Positions 7,584 through 18,581 are shown, counted from the stretch's first letter. The stretch: 64,000 nt of DNA from Gammaproteobacteria bacterium (GCA_030425195.1 JAUIAV010000005.1:1-64000); one strand, 5' to 3'. The notes: generated by a model not told the origin, from the sequence alone. Translations and numbers: made by a program.

Positions 7584-8864
7584 TCAGTGCGATACCGTGA
7601 TCCGGTCCGGAACCGGTTTGGTCTTCTCAACCCTGGTGTACCAGGGCATGAGCACAAAGTAGGCGAAGTAGATGGCTGTGCCGATCTGGGCGATCAGGGT
7701 CGCCACCGGCGAAGGCGCGATGGTGCCCAGATAGCCGAGCACGAAGAACGTCACCACGAACAGCCCGAGCATGAACTTCGAGAGCACGCCTTTGTAGCGG
7801 ATGGACTTCACAGGCGAGCGATCGAGCCAGGGCAGCGCGAAGGGAATCACTATGGCACCCGCCATCACGACGAAGCCCCAGAATTTGGCCGGGATGCCGA
7901 ACAGCGGGAACGTGGCCGCCCGCAGCATCGCGTAGAAGGGGGTGTAGTACCAGACCGGCGCGATATGCTCGGGTGTCTTCAGGGGATTCGCGGCTTCGAA
8001 GTTGGGCTTCTCGATGAAGTAACCGCCCATCTCCGGCGCGAAAAAGACCACCGCGCAGAAGAAAATGAGGAACAGGGCGATGGCAGGCAGGTCGTGACCG
8101 ATGGTGTAGTAGGGATGGAACTGGATGCCGTCCAGCGGGATTCCGTTCTCGTCCTTGTGCTTCTTGATCTCCACACCGTCCGGATTGTTCGAACCCACGT
8201 GGTGAAGTGCCACGATATGGACGAACACCAGCATCACCAGAATCAGAGGCAGCGCGATCACGTGCAGGGCGAAGAACCGGTTCAGCGTGATGTCCGACAT
8301 CAGAAAGTCGCCGCGCACCCACTCCATGAGATCCGGACCGATGACGGGGATCGCCCCGACGAGAGAGACGATGACCTGTCCTGCCCAGAAGGACATGTTG
8401 CCCCAGGGCAGCAGGTAACCGGCAAAGCCTTCGATGATGAGGACGGCGAAAATCGCCATGCCGATGATCCAGAGCAGCTCCCGAGGCTTACGGTACGAGC
8501 CGTACATCATGCCGCGGAACATGTGCAGATAAACCACCACGAAAAACGCGCTCGCCCCGGTGGAATGCAGATAACGCAGCAGCCAGCCGTATTCCACGTC
8601 GCGCATGATGTACTCGACGGATGCGAAGGCGGTGGCTGGTGAGTACTTCATGGTGAGCCAGATGCCGGTCAGCAGTTGAATGACCAGCACCACCATGGAG
8701 AGGACGCCGAAGTAGTACCAGAAGTTGAAGTTCTTCGGCGCATAGTACTTCGACATGTGATATTCGAAGGTCTCGGTGAGCGGGAACCGCTCATCCATCC
8801 AACCCATGAACTCGGTCCAGGCTTTGACCATCTTCCCGGAATTGCCCGCGCTCTGGTCCGCCAT
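7584..8864 (-). CDS. petB: ubiquinol-cytochrome c reductase, cytochrome b
   Basis: Membrane core of the bc1 complex, holding both b hemes and the Qo and Qi quinone sites. 426 aa with eight predicted membrane segments. The Qo-site PEWY motif reads PVWY here (HIAPVWYYTPFYAMLRA), as in some proteobacterial sequences. Heme-binding histidines are visible in the second and fourth segments (STGASAFFVVVYLHMFRGM; FFALHVIALPLILVMLVFVHIVALHHVG). The ATG overlaps the petA stop by one base (TAATG), indicating translational coupling. Confidence 0.98.
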   Translation of the reverse strand: MADQSAGNSGKMVKAWTEFMGWMDERFPLTETFEYHMSKYYAPKNFNFWYYFGVLSMVVLVIQLLTGIWLTMKYSPATAFASVEYIMRDVEYGWLLRYLHSTGASAFFVVVYLHMFRGMMYGSYRKPRELLWIIGMAIFAVLIIEGFAGYLLPWGNMSFWAGQVIVSLVGAIPVIGPDLMEWVRGDFLMSDITLNRFFALHVIALPLILVMLVFVHIVALHHVGSNNPDGVEIKKHKDENGIPLDGIQFHPYYTIGHDLPAIALFLIFFCAVVFFAPEMGGYFIEKPNFEAANPLKTPEHIAPVWYYTPFYAMLRAATFPLFGIPAKFWGFVVMAGAIVIPFALPWLDRSPVKSIRYKGVLSKFMLGLFVVTFFVLGYLGTIAPSPVATLIAQIGTAIYFAYFVLMPWYTRVEKTKPVPDRITVSH

Positions 8865-9565
8865 TATGCCGTCTCCTCGTCTACGCCAACCTGGATGACA
8901 CTGTCACTCAGGAACTGATAGGGCGGTACAGGCAGGTTGTCGGGAGCCGGAACGCCCCGGAAGACTCTCCCCGCCATGTCGAACCTGGAGCCGTGGCAGG
9001 GGCAGAAGAAACCACCCTGCCAGTTCGGATCGAAGGGCTCCGGAACGACCTCGCCATGGAACTTGGGTGAGCAGCCGAGGTGAGTACAGAGCCCGACATA
9101 GACACCGATCTCCGGGCGCTTGGAACGCCAGGGATTCTGCGCGTAGCCCGGCTGCATCTCGGTGTTTTCCGAATTGGGATCCGCAAGATCGTTCCGCTCC
9201 TGCTCGAGAATCTCGATCGCTTCCTGCTTGCGGTAGATCACGAAGACGGGCTGTCCCCGCCATGCCGGTACCGGACCGAGCATCTCACCCGGCTGAAGCT
9301 TGGAGATGTCGATGGTGATCGGTGCTCCGAGCGCCCGGGCCTTTGCGGAAGGCTGCCAGGAAGCGACGAACGGGATCGCCGCGCCGATCACACCCACGCC
9401 GCCGACCACCGAGGTGGCACCGATCAGGAAGTAACGTCTCTGTTTGTTGAAGCCCGTCTTGTCGATACTGGCCGGGCCAGGTTCTGAATCCGGAGTGGAG
9501 GTCTGGGAAGACTCCTGGGAAGAATTGACTGGATCGCTGCTGCTCACAGCTTCTTGCTCCCGCAA
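8864..9565 (-). CDS. petA: ubiquinol-cytochrome c reductase, Rieske iron-sulfur subunit
   Basis: [2Fe-2S] subunit that takes the first electron from ubiquinol in the bc1 complex. 233 aa: a Ser/Thr/Pro-rich N-terminal extension of about 38 residues, one membrane anchor ([25 protein letters not shown], preceded by KQRR and possibly Tat-dependent), then the Rieske fold with both cluster motifs, [11 protein letters not shown] and CPCHGSRFD. The N-terminal extension is longer than usual and low in complexity. First gene of petABC. Confidence 0.97.
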   Translation of the reverse strand: MREQEAVSSSDPVNSSQESSQTSTPDSEPGPASIDKTGFNKQRRYFLIGATSVVGGVGVIGAAIPFVASWQPSAKARALGAPITIDISKLQPGEMLGPVPAWRGQPVFVIYRKQEAIEILEQERNDLADPNSENTEMQPGYAQNPWRSKRPEIGVYVGLCTHLGCSPKFHGEVVPEPFDPNWQGGFFCPCHGSRFDMAGRVFRGVPAPDNLPVPPYQFLSDSVIQVGVDEETA

Positions 9566-9716
9566 TTGGTGAAAAACGCCCTAGTTTACCATAGCTACCC
9601 CCTCTGGCCGGGGGTTTCGGTCAATTCGAAGCCACTGTCTACCGGATCTCAGCGGCAGCTACGGACCGGCCACTCCGTGCCTCTCCATCACGGATGATGT
9701 GACCGGTGGGAAAAAA

Positions 9717-10100
9717 TCAGCGCTTGGAGTACTGGGGACGCTTCCGCGCCTTTCTCAGACCCACTTTCTTGCGCTCGACCTCGCGTGCATCGCGGGTCAG
9801 GAAGCCGGCTCTCCGCAGCGCCACGCGCAGGTTCTCGTCCTGCTCCACCAGCGCTCTGGCGATGCCGTGCCGGATGGCACCTGCCTGTCCGGAGTTTCCG
9901 CCGCCGCGCACCGTGACCTTCACGTCCACCCGGTCACTGACCTCAGCCACTTCCAGCGGCTGACGGACGATCATGCGCGCCGTCTCCCGCCCGAAGTACT
10001 GATCGAGCGGATGGTTGTTTACCGTGATGTTGCCGTTGCCCGGGGTGATGAAAACCCGCGCTGCCGAGGTCTTGCGACGACCGGTTCCGTAGTTCTGCAT
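9717..10100 (-). CDS. rpsI: 30S ribosomal protein S9
   Basis: 127-aa small-subunit protein whose C-terminal tail contacts the P-site tRNA. Shows the N-terminal [15 protein letters not shown] signature, [20 protein letters not shown], and the basic C-terminus ending [11 protein letters not shown], with the conserved terminal SKR intact. 11 bases downstream of rplM, the universal L13-S9 operon. Confidence 0.99.
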   Translation of the reverse strand: MQNYGTGRRKTSAARVFITPGNGNITVNNHPLDQYFGRETARMIVRQPLEVAEVSDRVDVKVTVRGGGNSGQAGAIRHGIARALVEQDENLRVALRRAGFLTRDAREVERKKVGLRKARKRPQYSKR

Positions 10101-10111
10101 GCCCTTCCTAC

Positions 10112-10540
10112 TCAGATTTCCAGGGGTTGCGGTTGCTGTGCGGTATGAGGGTGCTCGGCACCTGCGTACACCTTCAGCTTCTTGATCATGGCCCGTCCAA
10201 GCGGATTCTTAGGCAGCATGCCCTTCACCGCCTTCTCCAGGATCCGCTCAGGATGACGTTCCTGCATGTCCCTGAAGTTCATCTCCTTGATGCCGCCGGG
10301 AAAACCGCTGTGACGGTAGTACTTCTTGTCGTTGAACTTGTTCCCGGTAACCCGGATCTTTTCCGCGTTCACCACCACGATGTAGTCGCCCGTATCCACG
10401 TGCGGGGTGTACTCGGGCTTGTGCTTGCCTCGCAGCCGCAGCGCCACTTCCGTCGCCAGGCGGCCAAGCGTCTTGTCCTCTGCGTCCACGACGAACCAGG
10501 AATGGTCGACGTCTTGTGGACGGGTGCTCACAGTCTTCAT
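10112..10540 (-). CDS. rplM: 50S ribosomal protein L13
   Basis: 142-aa large-subunit protein that binds 23S rRNA early in assembly. Typical segments are [57 protein letters not shown] and [16 protein letters not shown]. In E. coli this operon is autoregulated by L13 through its mRNA leader; a stable hairpin occurs in the leader here too. A candidate promoter sits about 100 bases upstream. Confidence 0.99.
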   Translation of the reverse strand: MKTVSTRPQDVDHSWFVVDAEDKTLGRLATEVALRLRGKHKPEYTPHVDTGDYIVVVNAEKIRVTGNKFNDKKYYRHSGFPGGIKEMNFRDMQERHPERILEKAVKGMLPKNPLGRAMIKKLKVYAGAEHPHTAQQPQPLEI

Positions 10541-10586
10541 GCGGTGTACTTAATGTCGTTTTACAAGTTCCAGGCTCTCTTGCGGC

Positions 10587-10603
10587 CAGCCCCACAGGGG
10601 CTG
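10587..10603 (-). promoter_or_regulatory. hairpin in the rplM 5' leader
   Basis: CAGCCCC-TGT-GGGGCTG forms a perfect seven-base-pair stem with a three-base loop on the minus strand, between the predicted promoter and the rplM start. Position suggests a leader structure for ribosomal-protein feedback, but no specific match to a known L13 site was made. Confidence 0.4.
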
Positions 10604-10641
10604 AAAACGCCGGATCCGGGCCCGGATTTTTGGGAGCGCGA

Positions 10642-10670
10642 ATGTTAGCGGAGCGTCCAGCCATTTACAA
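10642..10670 (-). promoter_or_regulatory. candidate promoter of rplM-rpsI
   Basis: Minus-strand TTGTAA (10665-10670) and TAACAT (10642-10647) with a 17-base spacer. It lies between the zapE stop and rplM and would give a leader of about 95 bases. Confidence 0.55.
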
Positions 10671-10731
10671 CACAATCCAGGGGGGGCTTCCGGTCCGTCC
10701 TGATACCGTCGAAACGCCCGGAATCCGGGCG

Positions 10732-11865
10732 TCAGGCCAGGTGCGTACGGCCCAGATACTCGTGGGACTGCATTTCCAGAAGCCGGCTTTTGGTCCGCTC
10801 GAACTCGAACCGGAGCCGTTCACCGGCATAGAGGTCTTCGATCGGCGCATCCGCCGACAGAATCAGCTTCACGTTCCGGTCATAGAACTCGTCCACCAGG
10901 GAGATGAACCGGCGGGCAGCGTCCTCGTCGCGGCCCGTGAACCGGCGTACGTTGCTCACCAGCACTGCGTGAAAAATACGCGAAAGCTCGATGTAGTCGT
11001 TCTGGCTGCGCGGTCCTTCACAGAGCTCGCTGAAATCGAACCACGCGACGTCCTCTGCCACCATCCTGGCGTTGATCGTCCGGTTCGCGATGTCGAGGGC
11101 CACCTTCTCCTTGGGCGTGTCCGGCGCCAGCGCATGAAAACTCGCCGACAGGCTCTTCTCCGCGGCCGCATCCAGAGGCACATGATAGATCTCCGCCCTT
11201 TCCAGCACCCGGAGGCGGTAGTCGGTTTCGGAATCCAGGCAGTGCACGCGGGTATGGCACTTGATGGCCTCGATGGCCGGAAGAAAACGACGCCGCTGCA
11301 GACCGTTCTCGTAGAGGTCATCCGGCGCCACGTTGCTGGTCGCCACCAGCGTGACGCCCCGTTCGAACAGGCATTCGAGCAGTTCGCCGAGAATCATGGC
11401 ATCACCGATGTCGGAGACGAAGAACTCGTCGAAACAGAGCACGCGGGTTTCCCCGGCGATCCGGTCTGCCACCACCTTCAACGGATCGCTGGTACCGGAA
11501 AGCCCGTTCAACTCGCCGTGGACCCGGTGCATGAACCGGTGGAAGTGCATGCGCAGCCTGTCTGCCGGCGGCAGGCATTCGTAGAAGAGATCCATGAGCA
11601 TGGTCTTTCCGCGCCCTACCCCGCCCCAGAGATAAAGGCCCATCACCGGCGTTTCCGCCTTGCGGGTGAACCGGCCGAACAGCCCCTGGCCCCGCCTCCC
11701 CCGCGCCCGCAGAATCTGGAACAGGGCTTCGAGCAGATCGACCACCCGGCGCTGCTCTGGATCTTCGAAAAACTGAGGGTCGGCCAGTAGTTGCTGGTAT
11801 TTTTCTACTGGAGTCATCAGATCGACTTTAGCTGCTTGCCCGATGGTCGACAACGCAATTGCCAC
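10732..11865 (-). CDS. zapE: cell division protein ZapE (AFG1-family ATPase)
   Basis: P-loop ATPase that associates with FtsZ in E. coli and has mitochondrial AFG1 homologues. 377 aa: Walker A in LYLWGGVGRGKTMLMDLFY, the following HFHRFMHRVHGEL signature, Walker B in VLCFDEFFVSDIGDAMILG and the sensor-1 segment TLVATSNVAPDDLYENGLQR. ATG 11865 gives MAIALSTIGQAAKV before the family start; MTPVEKYQQLL at about residue 17 is a possible alternative. Located upstream of rplM-rpsI, a common gammaproteobacterial arrangement. Confidence 0.95.
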   Translation of the reverse strand: MAIALSTIGQAAKVDLMTPVEKYQQLLADPQFFEDPEQRRVVDLLEALFQILRARGRRGQGLFGRFTRKAETPVMGLYLWGGVGRGKTMLMDLFYECLPPADRLRMHFHRFMHRVHGELNGLSGTSDPLKVVADRIAGETRVLCFDEFFVSDIGDAMILGELLECLFERGVTLVATSNVAPDDLYENGLQRRRFLPAIEAIKCHTRVHCLDSETDYRLRVLERAEIYHVPLDAAAEKSLSASFHALAPDTPKEKVALDIANRTINARMVAEDVAWFDFSELCEGPRSQNDYIELSRIFHAVLVSNVRRFTGRDEDAARRFISLVDEFYDRNVKLILSADAPIEDLYAGERLRFEFERTKSRLLEMQSHEYLGRTHLA

Positions 11866-11908
11866 TCCCCGGGAGGGGGTTGCGAAGCGCTTGCCGGACG
11901 CCGGAAGC

Positions 11909-13258
11909 TCAGGGTTGCGGGTCGTTGTGACCCACGCCGGCGACTCGCGCTTCCGCGGCCCGGGCGTGGGCCGTCAGGCCCTCGCCGTGCGCCAGGGTTG
12001 CCGAAGCCCGGGCCAGCGTATCACTGCCCTCTGCGGACAACTGGATCACCGAGCTCTTCTTCTGGAAGTCGTAGACGCCGAGTGGAGACGAGAAGCGTGC
12101 CGACCCGTAAGTCGGCAGCACGTGGCTAGGGCCGGCCGTGTAGTCCCCCATGACCTCCGGCGAGTGCGCGCCGAGGAAAATGGCGCCCGCATGCCGGATC
12201 TGATGCAGCCAGCGTTCGGGCGAACTCACGCAGAGCTCCAGATGCTCAGGCGCAATCCGGTTGGCGATCCGGATTGCTTCTTCGACGTCCCGAACCCGGA
12301 TCAGCGCGCCCCGCCGGTTGAGAGAGGCGGTGATGATCTCCCGCCGCGGTGCGTTCACCAGCTCGACGGCCATGGCGGATCTCACGGCGTCCAGATAGTC
12401 CGGATCAGGACAGAGCAGCAGCGCCTGGGCAGCCTCGTCGTGCTCCGCCTGTGAGAACAGATCCTGAACCACCCAGTCCACGGGTGAGGAGCCGTCCGCA
12501 ATCACGAGAACCTCGCTCGGCCCGGCCACCATGTCGATGCCCACCTCACCGAACACGAGACGCTTGGCAGCGGCGACGAAGACACCACCCGGGCCCACGA
12601 TCTTGTCCACTCTCGGAACGGTGGCGGTGCCGACCGCCAGTGCAGCAACCGCCTGGGCGCCGCCGATGGTGAAGCCGCGGTCCACACCAGCCACATGGGC
12701 GGCGGCGAGCACGAGATCGTTCCGCTGACCGTCCGGGGTGGGTACCGTCATGATGACCTCCCCCACACCGGCTACCCGGGCGGGTATGGCGGTCATGAGC
12801 ACCGTGGAGGGATAGGCGGCCTGGCCCCCCGGCACGTAGACGCCAACCCGATCCAGCGGGGTGATCTTCTGCCCGAGCCGGTTTCCCATCGAATCCGTGT
12901 AGGTCCAGGATTCGGTCTGCTGATGCTCGTGATACGCACGGATGCGCTCCGCCGCCGTCGTGAGCGCCTCCCGCTCCGCTTCTCCGATCCGGTCCCAGGC
13001 CGCCGCGAAGTCTGCCGGTGTCAGCACCGTTTCCGCCATCGCCGGGATGGACAGGCGATCGAAACGCCGGGTGTAGTCCAGCACGGCCGCATCACCGTCG
13101 GACCTGACCCTGGCGATCACCTCCCGGACGATCTCCAGCACTTTACTGTCCTCGGCGACGTCCCAGGCGAGCAGAGCATCCAGACACGCGTCGAAGTCCG
13201 GATCCGAGCTTTCGAGCCTGGCGATGGCGAGTTCAGCCACGCCAGCCGCCCTCATCAT
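11909..13258 (-). CDS. hisD: histidinol dehydrogenase HisD
   Basis: Zn-dependent enzyme for the last two steps of histidine synthesis (L-histidinol to L-histidine with two NAD+). 449 aa with the signature blocks [38 protein letters not shown] and [16 protein letters not shown]-like [15 protein letters not shown], then APEHLELC and [26 protein letters not shown], which carry the base and zinc residues. The N-terminus extends about 20 residues ahead of the usual start and overlaps the end of hisG by 26 bases. No hisC follows. Confidence 0.97.
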   Translation of the reverse strand: MMRAAGVAELAIARLESSDPDFDACLDALLAWDVAEDSKVLEIVREVIARVRSDGDAAVLDYTRRFDRLSIPAMAETVLTPADFAAAWDRIGEAEREALTTAAERIRAYHEHQQTESWTYTDSMGNRLGQKITPLDRVGVYVPGGQAAYPSTVLMTAIPARVAGVGEVIMTVPTPDGQRNDLVLAAAHVAGVDRGFTIGGAQAVAALAVGTATVPRVDKIVGPGGVFVAAAKRLVFGEVGIDMVAGPSEVLVIADGSSPVDWVVQDLFSQAEHDEAAQALLLCPDPDYLDAVRSAMAVELVNAPRREIITASLNRRGALIRVRDVEEAIRIANRIAPEHLELCVSSPERWLHQIRHAGAIFLGAHSPEVMGDYTAGPSHVLPTYGSARFSSPLGVYDFQKKSSVIQLSAEGSDTLARASATLAHGEGLTAHARAAEARVAGVGHNDPQP

Positions 13259-13898
13259 TCCCAGCCGCGTCCCGGAGCACGGAAAGCAGCGACTGCACCT
13301 CGCCGAAGCGCGTCCGCATGGACGCCCGATTGACGATCACCCGGGAAGAGATGTCCGCGATGGTTTCGAGCGCCACCAGACCATTCGCCTTCAGCGTGTT
13401 GCCCGTATCGACGATGTCCACGATGCAGTCCGCCAGATTCATGAGAGGGGCGATCTCCATGGCGCCCGACAGCGGAATCAGCGTCACCTGTCTGCCTTCG
13501 GCTTCGAAGTATCGACGTGCCACGTTGACGAACTTGGTGGCCACCCGCAGCGGACCGCGCACGTCCCTGCCCTGTGCCAGCGCGCTGTCGGCGGGTGCCG
13601 CCGTCATCAGCCGGCAGCGGCCGATACCCAGATCGAGCTGTTCATAGAAGTGCGCACCACCCCCGTACTCCATGATGGTGTCCTTGCCGGTCACCCCCAC
13701 GTCCGCGGCGCCATATTCCACATAGGTGGGAACGTCGGAGCCGCGCATCACCACCAGCCGGTGGCCGCCGGTCCGACTCTCGAAAATGAGCTTGCGGCTC
13801 GATTCCGGGTCTTCCGAAGGCTCGATACCCGCCTGCTGCATCATGGGCAGAACCTCTGACAGGATACGGCCGCGGTTCAGTGCAATTGTCAGTCCCAT
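13233..13898 (-). CDS. hisG: ATP phosphoribosyltransferase HisG, short form
   Basis: Commits PRPP and ATP to histidine synthesis. 221 aa, the length of the short (HisG-S) class, which lacks the C-terminal regulatory ACT-like domain and works as a hetero-octamer with HisZ. Visible motifs are [52 protein letters not shown] and the PRPP loop [20 protein letters not shown]. hisZ is not in this window and would be expected elsewhere. Lies between murA and hisD, the conserved order. Confidence 0.96.
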   Translation of the reverse strand: MGLTIALNRGRILSEVLPMMQQAGIEPSEDPESSRKLIFESRTGGHRLVVMRGSDVPTYVEYGAADVGVTGKDTIMEYGGGAHFYEQLDLGIGRCRLMTAAPADSALAQGRDVRGPLRVATKFVNVARRYFEAEGRQVTLIPLSGAMEIAPLMNLADCIVDIVDTGNTLKANGLVALETIADISSRVIVNRASMRTRFGEVQSLLSVLRDAAGNDEGGWRG

Positions 13899-13930
13899 CG
13901 TCTCTCTTCAATCAGGAAACATCCGGCGGG

Positions 13931-15211
<1,281 letters not shown>

Positions 15212-15436
15212 CTAGCCTTCGTCGGGCGTCAGCGCCCGGATGGTCACGGCGTGCAGACTGCCGTCGCGGATGAACCCGTCAATGCAGGCGTACACCATCT
15301 GCTGCTTCTGCACCCGCGACAGACCTTCGAACGCCGCACTCACCACGGTGATCAGCGCCCGGTTTCCGTCAACGACCACTTCCACCCCGGCCCCGTCGAT
15401 TCCGGCCTGAACCGCCTGGACGATGGTATCGTTCAT
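15212..15436 (-). CDS. ibaG: BolA/IbaG family iron-sulfur-related protein
   Basis: Small BolA-family protein; E. coli IbaG partners with monothiol glutaredoxins in Fe-S handling and acid response. The track ORF starts at 15499, but MNDTIVQAVQAGIDGAG at 15436 is the family-like N-terminus and avoids overlap with mlaB, giving 74 aa. GAEVEVVVDGN-like VEVVVDGNRALITVVSAAFEGLSRVQKQQMVYA matches the BolA core. Position between mlaB and murA is typical. Confidence 0.9.
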   Translation of the reverse strand: MNDTIVQAVQAGIDGAGVEVVVDGNRALITVVSAAFEGLSRVQKQQMVYACIDGFIRDGSLHAVTIRALTPDEG

Positions 15437-15458
15437 GCTCAAATGCTCAATCTCGAGT

Positions 15459-15791
15459 TCATGCGCGGGTATCCTCTGCATCCGTTCCGGTCGCCGCAAC
15501 GGAGGACACCTCCGGATTCTCCGGATCGACGATGGGCAGCACGTCCGTGAGATCGCTGACTTCGATGATGTTCATGATGGCGACGGGTACCCGCAGAAAA
15601 CGCACCACCTTGCCATGGCCGTGCGCATAACGAAACCAGGCGATGAGCAGCGCGACCACGGCGGAGTTCGCCTCCGTCAGGCCGGACAGATCGAACTCGG
15701 CAGTCTCGGCGCCGTCGATGTGGGCATTACCCGCTTCACGCACTTCCACCAGGTTGGGAAAATCGACCACCGCGGGCAGCTCGAAGGGCAT
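15459..15791 (-). CDS. mlaB: STAS-domain protein MlaB
   Basis: Cytoplasmic STAS-domain component of the MlaFEDB ABC transporter, needed for complex stability. 110 aa, with the core DLSGLTEANSAVVALLIAWFRYA holding the conserved Ser of the STAS helix, and YAHGHGKVVRFLRVP following. An acidic tail of about 20 residues is extra. The start overlaps the mlaC stop by one base. The call rests on fold pattern plus operon position. Confidence 0.9.
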   Translation of the reverse strand: MPFELPAVVDFPNLVEVREAGNAHIDGAETAEFDLSGLTEANSAVVALLIAWFRYAHGHGKVVRFLRVPVAIMNIIEVSDLTDVLPIVDPENPEVSSVAATGTDAEDTRA

Positions 15792-16474
15792 CAGTCGGCT
15801 TCGTCGGCAGCCGTTTCGTCCGCGGCTTCACCGTTACCCGTATCGATGGTTCCCAGTGACGCCACCCAGCCGTCGATCGCGCGATCCATGTCGCCACCAT
15901 ACGCAGGATCATTCACCGCGCTCGCGAACTGATTCCGGTAGGTCAGACCCATGTTGATACCGTTGATGATCATGTTCATGACCCGCCACTCGCCCTGGGA
16001 GTTGAGCGCCATCGAGTAGATGACCGGATACACCTCCCCTTCCGAGCGGATTTCCTGCTTGACGCTTGCGCGATCGGGGCGTTTCGGCGGCCGGTCCGAC
16101 GGGATGATGTTCACGCCGCCGTCGTTGAACTCGGTCAGAGCCAGCGCATAGGTCCGCACCAGGCTCCACTTGAATCCTTCCGCGAAACGCTCCCGCTGCT
16201 CGGGGGTGGCACGCTTGTAGTGCACGGCCATCACGCTCCGGGCGAACCTGGGAAAATCGATCACCGGATTGAGCAGCGCTTCCACCGCCACGTAGAAACG
16301 CTCCGGGTCCTCATCCACGTAAGTCTGGGCTTCCTCGATCAGCTCGAGCATCTGGGCCGTCGTCTGCGCGACCAGATCTTCGGCCTCCCGGATCTGCGCG
16401 CCGGCAACGGGCACGACGGACAGCGCCGCCAGCGCGAGCAGCAGCGGGTGGATGTAATGGCGCAAACGGATCAT
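15791..16474 (-). CDS. mlaC: periplasmic phospholipid-binding protein MlaC
   Basis: Shuttles phospholipids between the outer-membrane MlaA complex and inner-membrane MlaFEDB. 227 aa: signal peptide (HYIHPLLLALAALSVVPVAGAQ), then the MlaC fold (EEAQTYVDEDPERFYVAVEALLNPVIDF, FARSVMAVHYKRATPEQRERFAEGFKWSL and GEWRVMNMIINGINMGLTYRNQFAS). The MINGINLG-like segment is the family signature. An Asp/Glu/Ala-rich tail of about 20 residues follows. Confidence 0.96.
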   Translation of the reverse strand: MIRLRHYIHPLLLALAALSVVPVAGAQIREAEDLVAQTTAQMLELIEEAQTYVDEDPERFYVAVEALLNPVIDFPRFARSVMAVHYKRATPEQRERFAEGFKWSLVRTYALALTEFNDGGVNIIPSDRPPKRPDRASVKQEIRSEGEVYPVIYSMALNSQGEWRVMNMIINGINMGLTYRNQFASAVNDPAYGGDMDRAIDGWVASLGTIDTGNGEAADETAADEAD

Positions 16475-16488
16475 CGGTCAATCTCCTC

Positions 16489-16947
16489 TCAAGAGGCCCC
16501 CAGGCGGGTGATCAGATCGCCTACCAGGTTTTCCAGCACCAGCGCGCCCTGGGTTTCTTCGATCAGGTCGCCGTCCGCCAGCGTCTCGACATCCGCCCCC
16601 GGGAGCAGGCTCACGTAGCGGGCGCCGAGTATACCCTCGGTGAGTATCTGAGCACCCGTATCCAGGGACAGATTGCCCGGTTGTCCCTGAATCTCCAGGT
16701 AGACGATCGCCTCGCCGTATTCCATGTCCACCTCGATCCTGGCCACCCGACCCACGGTCACCCCCGCCATGCTCACCTTGGCACGCGGACGGAGACCCGC
16801 CACGTCGTCGAAACGGGCCTGGACGACGTAGGAGTCGCTGCTCTGTGACAGGTTCACGCCGCTGACCTTGACGGCCAGAAACACGAGCGCCAGCGCACCG
16901 GCGAGCACGAAGGCGCCGACGCTGATTTCAACGGTCCGCATGTGCAT
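16489..16947 (-). CDS. mlaD: phospholipid transporter MCE-domain subunit MlaD
   Basis: Hexameric MCE-ring subunit anchored in the inner membrane. 152 aa: short cytoplasmic N-terminus, one membrane helix (ISVGAFVLAGALALVFLAVKVSG), and an MCE domain (SDSYVVQARFDDVAGLRPRAKVSMAGVTVGRVARIEVD). The C-terminal helix that lines the ring pore is present (GALVLENLVGDLITRLG). Start at 16947 (MHMRTVEI) or two codons later. Confidence 0.96.
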   Translation of the reverse strand: MHMRTVEISVGAFVLAGALALVFLAVKVSGVNLSQSSDSYVVQARFDDVAGLRPRAKVSMAGVTVGRVARIEVDMEYGEAIVYLEIQGQPGNLSLDTGAQILTEGILGARYVSLLPGADVETLADGDLIEETQGALVLENLVGDLITRLGAS

Positions 16948-16956
16948 CGAGGTTCC

Positions 16957-17739
16957 TCACTTAAATTCTCCGTACATGCTGAGAGTCAGAATGAAGTCCA
17001 TGGCCAGAATCATCACCGAAGAGGTGACCACCGTCCGGGTGGTGGCGAGCCCGATTCCTTCCGGGGTGGGGTCGGTATCATACCCCTGGAACACGGCGAT
17101 CCAGGTGACCACGATCGCAAACAGCACGCTCTTCACCATGCCCTTGCCCACGTCTTCCCACAGCTCGACGCTGTCCTGCATGCCGGACCAGAACGATCCC
17201 ACGTCGGAGCCGAGCCATTCCACGGCCACCACCATGCCGCCGTAGATGGCCACCACGTTGAACATCGCGGTCAGCAGCGGCAAGCTGATCATGCCCGCCC
17301 AGAGTCGCGGCGCAACGATTCTGCGCAACGGATCCACGCCCATCATTTCCATGCTCGACAGCTGCTCGGTGGTCTTCATCAGGCCGATCTCCGCCGTCAC
17401 CGCGGAGCCCGCACGGCCGGCGAACAGCAGGCCGGTGACCACGGGGCCGAGCTCCCGGAGCAGCACCAGGGCCAGACCGAGCCCCACGGCGTCCTCCGCA
17501 CCGAACCGAGCCAGCTGGGTGTAGAACTGCAGCGCAATCACCGCACCGATGGAGAACGCCGAGAGGACGATGATGATGAGCGACAGCACACCGACGTTGT
17601 AGATCTGACGGATCACCAGCGGCAGCTCCGAAAGCCGCGGCAGGCCCCAGAGCGCGGCGGCCCACATCACACTGGCCCGGCCCAGGCTGCCCAGGCGTTC
17701 CAGGCTCCTGTCACCCAGCGCGCGAACCAGATCCATCAT
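16957..17739 (-). CDS. mlaE: phospholipid ABC transporter permease MlaE
   Basis: Membrane subunit of MlaFEDB. 260 aa with five to six hydrophobic segments. The conserved permease signature is seen in LGLALVLLRELGPVVTGLLFAGRAGSAVTAEIGLMKTTEQ and MEMMGVDPLRRIVAPRLWAGMISLPLLT. The ATG overlaps the mlaF stop in ATGA; ten bases separate it from mlaD. Confidence 0.97.
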   Translation of the reverse strand: MMDLVRALGDRSLERLGSLGRASVMWAAALWGLPRLSELPLVIRQIYNVGVLSLIIIVLSAFSIGAVIALQFYTQLARFGAEDAVGLGLALVLLRELGPVVTGLLFAGRAGSAVTAEIGLMKTTEQLSSMEMMGVDPLRRIVAPRLWAGMISLPLLTAMFNVVAIYGGMVVAVEWLGSDVGSFWSGMQDSVELWEDVGKGMVKSVLFAIVVTWIAVFQGYDTDPTPEGIGLATTRTVVTSSVMILAMDFILTLSMYGEFK

Positions 17740-18581
17740 CGCCGGAACCCGCCGAGCAGATCGTAGGCCAGCTCGTCCGCCGGATAGTGGAAAGGCACCG
17801 GGCCATCCGGCGAGCCTGTGATGAACTGCCGGACCCGATCCGATTCATGATTGGCCAGTGCCGAGGGTTCGCCGCCCGCCACCACCTTGCCGGCATCGAG
17901 GATGAAGATCTCGTCCGATATCCCGGCGGTCTCGTGAATGTCGTGGGACACCAGGAGGCTGGTGGCTCCGAGCGCCGAGTTCAGCCGCCGGATGAGGGAA
18001 ACCACCACGCCCATGGAGATGGGATCCTGACCGGTGAACGGCTCGTCGTACATGAGCAGGCAGGGGTCGAGCGCGATGGCCCGCGCCAGCGCCACCCGCC
18101 GGGCCATGCCGCCGGAAAGCTGGCTCGGCATCAGGTCCCGCGCGCCTCTGAGGCCCACCGAGTTGAGCTTGATCAGCACCAGGTCCCGGATCGCATCCTC
18201 CGGCAGGTCCGTGTGCTCGCGGAGGGGGAAAGCCACGTTTTCGAACACGGACAGATCCGTGAACAGCGCGGAAGACTGAAAGAGCATGCCGATGTCCTTT
18301 CTCAGCTCCAGCAGCTCCGCCCGCTTCAACCGGGTCACATCCCTGCCGCGTACGCGAACGGAGCCCGAGTCCGGCTTCAGCTGACCGCCGATGATCCGCA
18401 GCAGCGTCGTCTTGCCGCAGCCGCTCGGGCCCATCAGAGCCGTGATACTGCCCGTTGGGACGGTCATGCTGAGCCCGTCGAAGATCAACCGTTCTCCACG
18501 CCGGAAAACCAGGTCTTCTATCTCGATCAGGGGAGTGACCACCGGTGTCTGGACAGCCTGGCCGGCTGCTGCCTCGGTCAT
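17736..18581 (-). CDS. mlaF: phospholipid ABC transporter ATPase MlaF
   Basis: Nucleotide-binding subunit powering MlaFEDB. 281 aa: Walker A GPSGCGKTT, Q-loop near DIGMLFQSSALFTDLSVFENVAFPLREH, ABC signature LSGGMARRVALARA, Walker B CLLMYDEPFTGQDP and switch His in SLLVSHDIHET. First gene of the mla-ibaG-murA-hisGD string, divergent from the exchanger gene; a TATAGT hexamer on the minus strand at 18609-18614 could be its -10, though no convincing -35 accompanies it. Confidence 0.97.
   Translation of the reverse strand: MTEAAAGQAVQTPVVTPLIEIEDLVFRRGERLIFDGLSMTVPTGSITALMGPSGCGKTTLLRIIGGQLKPDSGSVRVRGRDVTRLKRAELLELRKDIGMLFQSSALFTDLSVFENVAFPLREHTDLPEDAIRDLVLIKLNSVGLRGARDLMPSQLSGGMARRVALARAIALDPCLLMYDEPFTGQDPISMGVVVSLIRRLNSALGATSLLVSHDIHETAGISDEIFILDAGKVVAGGEPSALANHESDRVRQFITGSPDGPVPFHYPADELAYDLLGGFRR

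Noticed and set aside
9605-9660. TTGACC/TATGGT as a petA promoter
   Set aside because: The two hexamers are 25 bases apart, and an internal C5/G5 stem lies between them; too weak to call.
10613-10624. Palindrome TCCGGGCCCGGA followed by T-run on the plus strand as a terminator
   Set aside because: No plus-strand gene ends there; on the minus strand, where zapE and rplM run, the T-run is on the wrong side.
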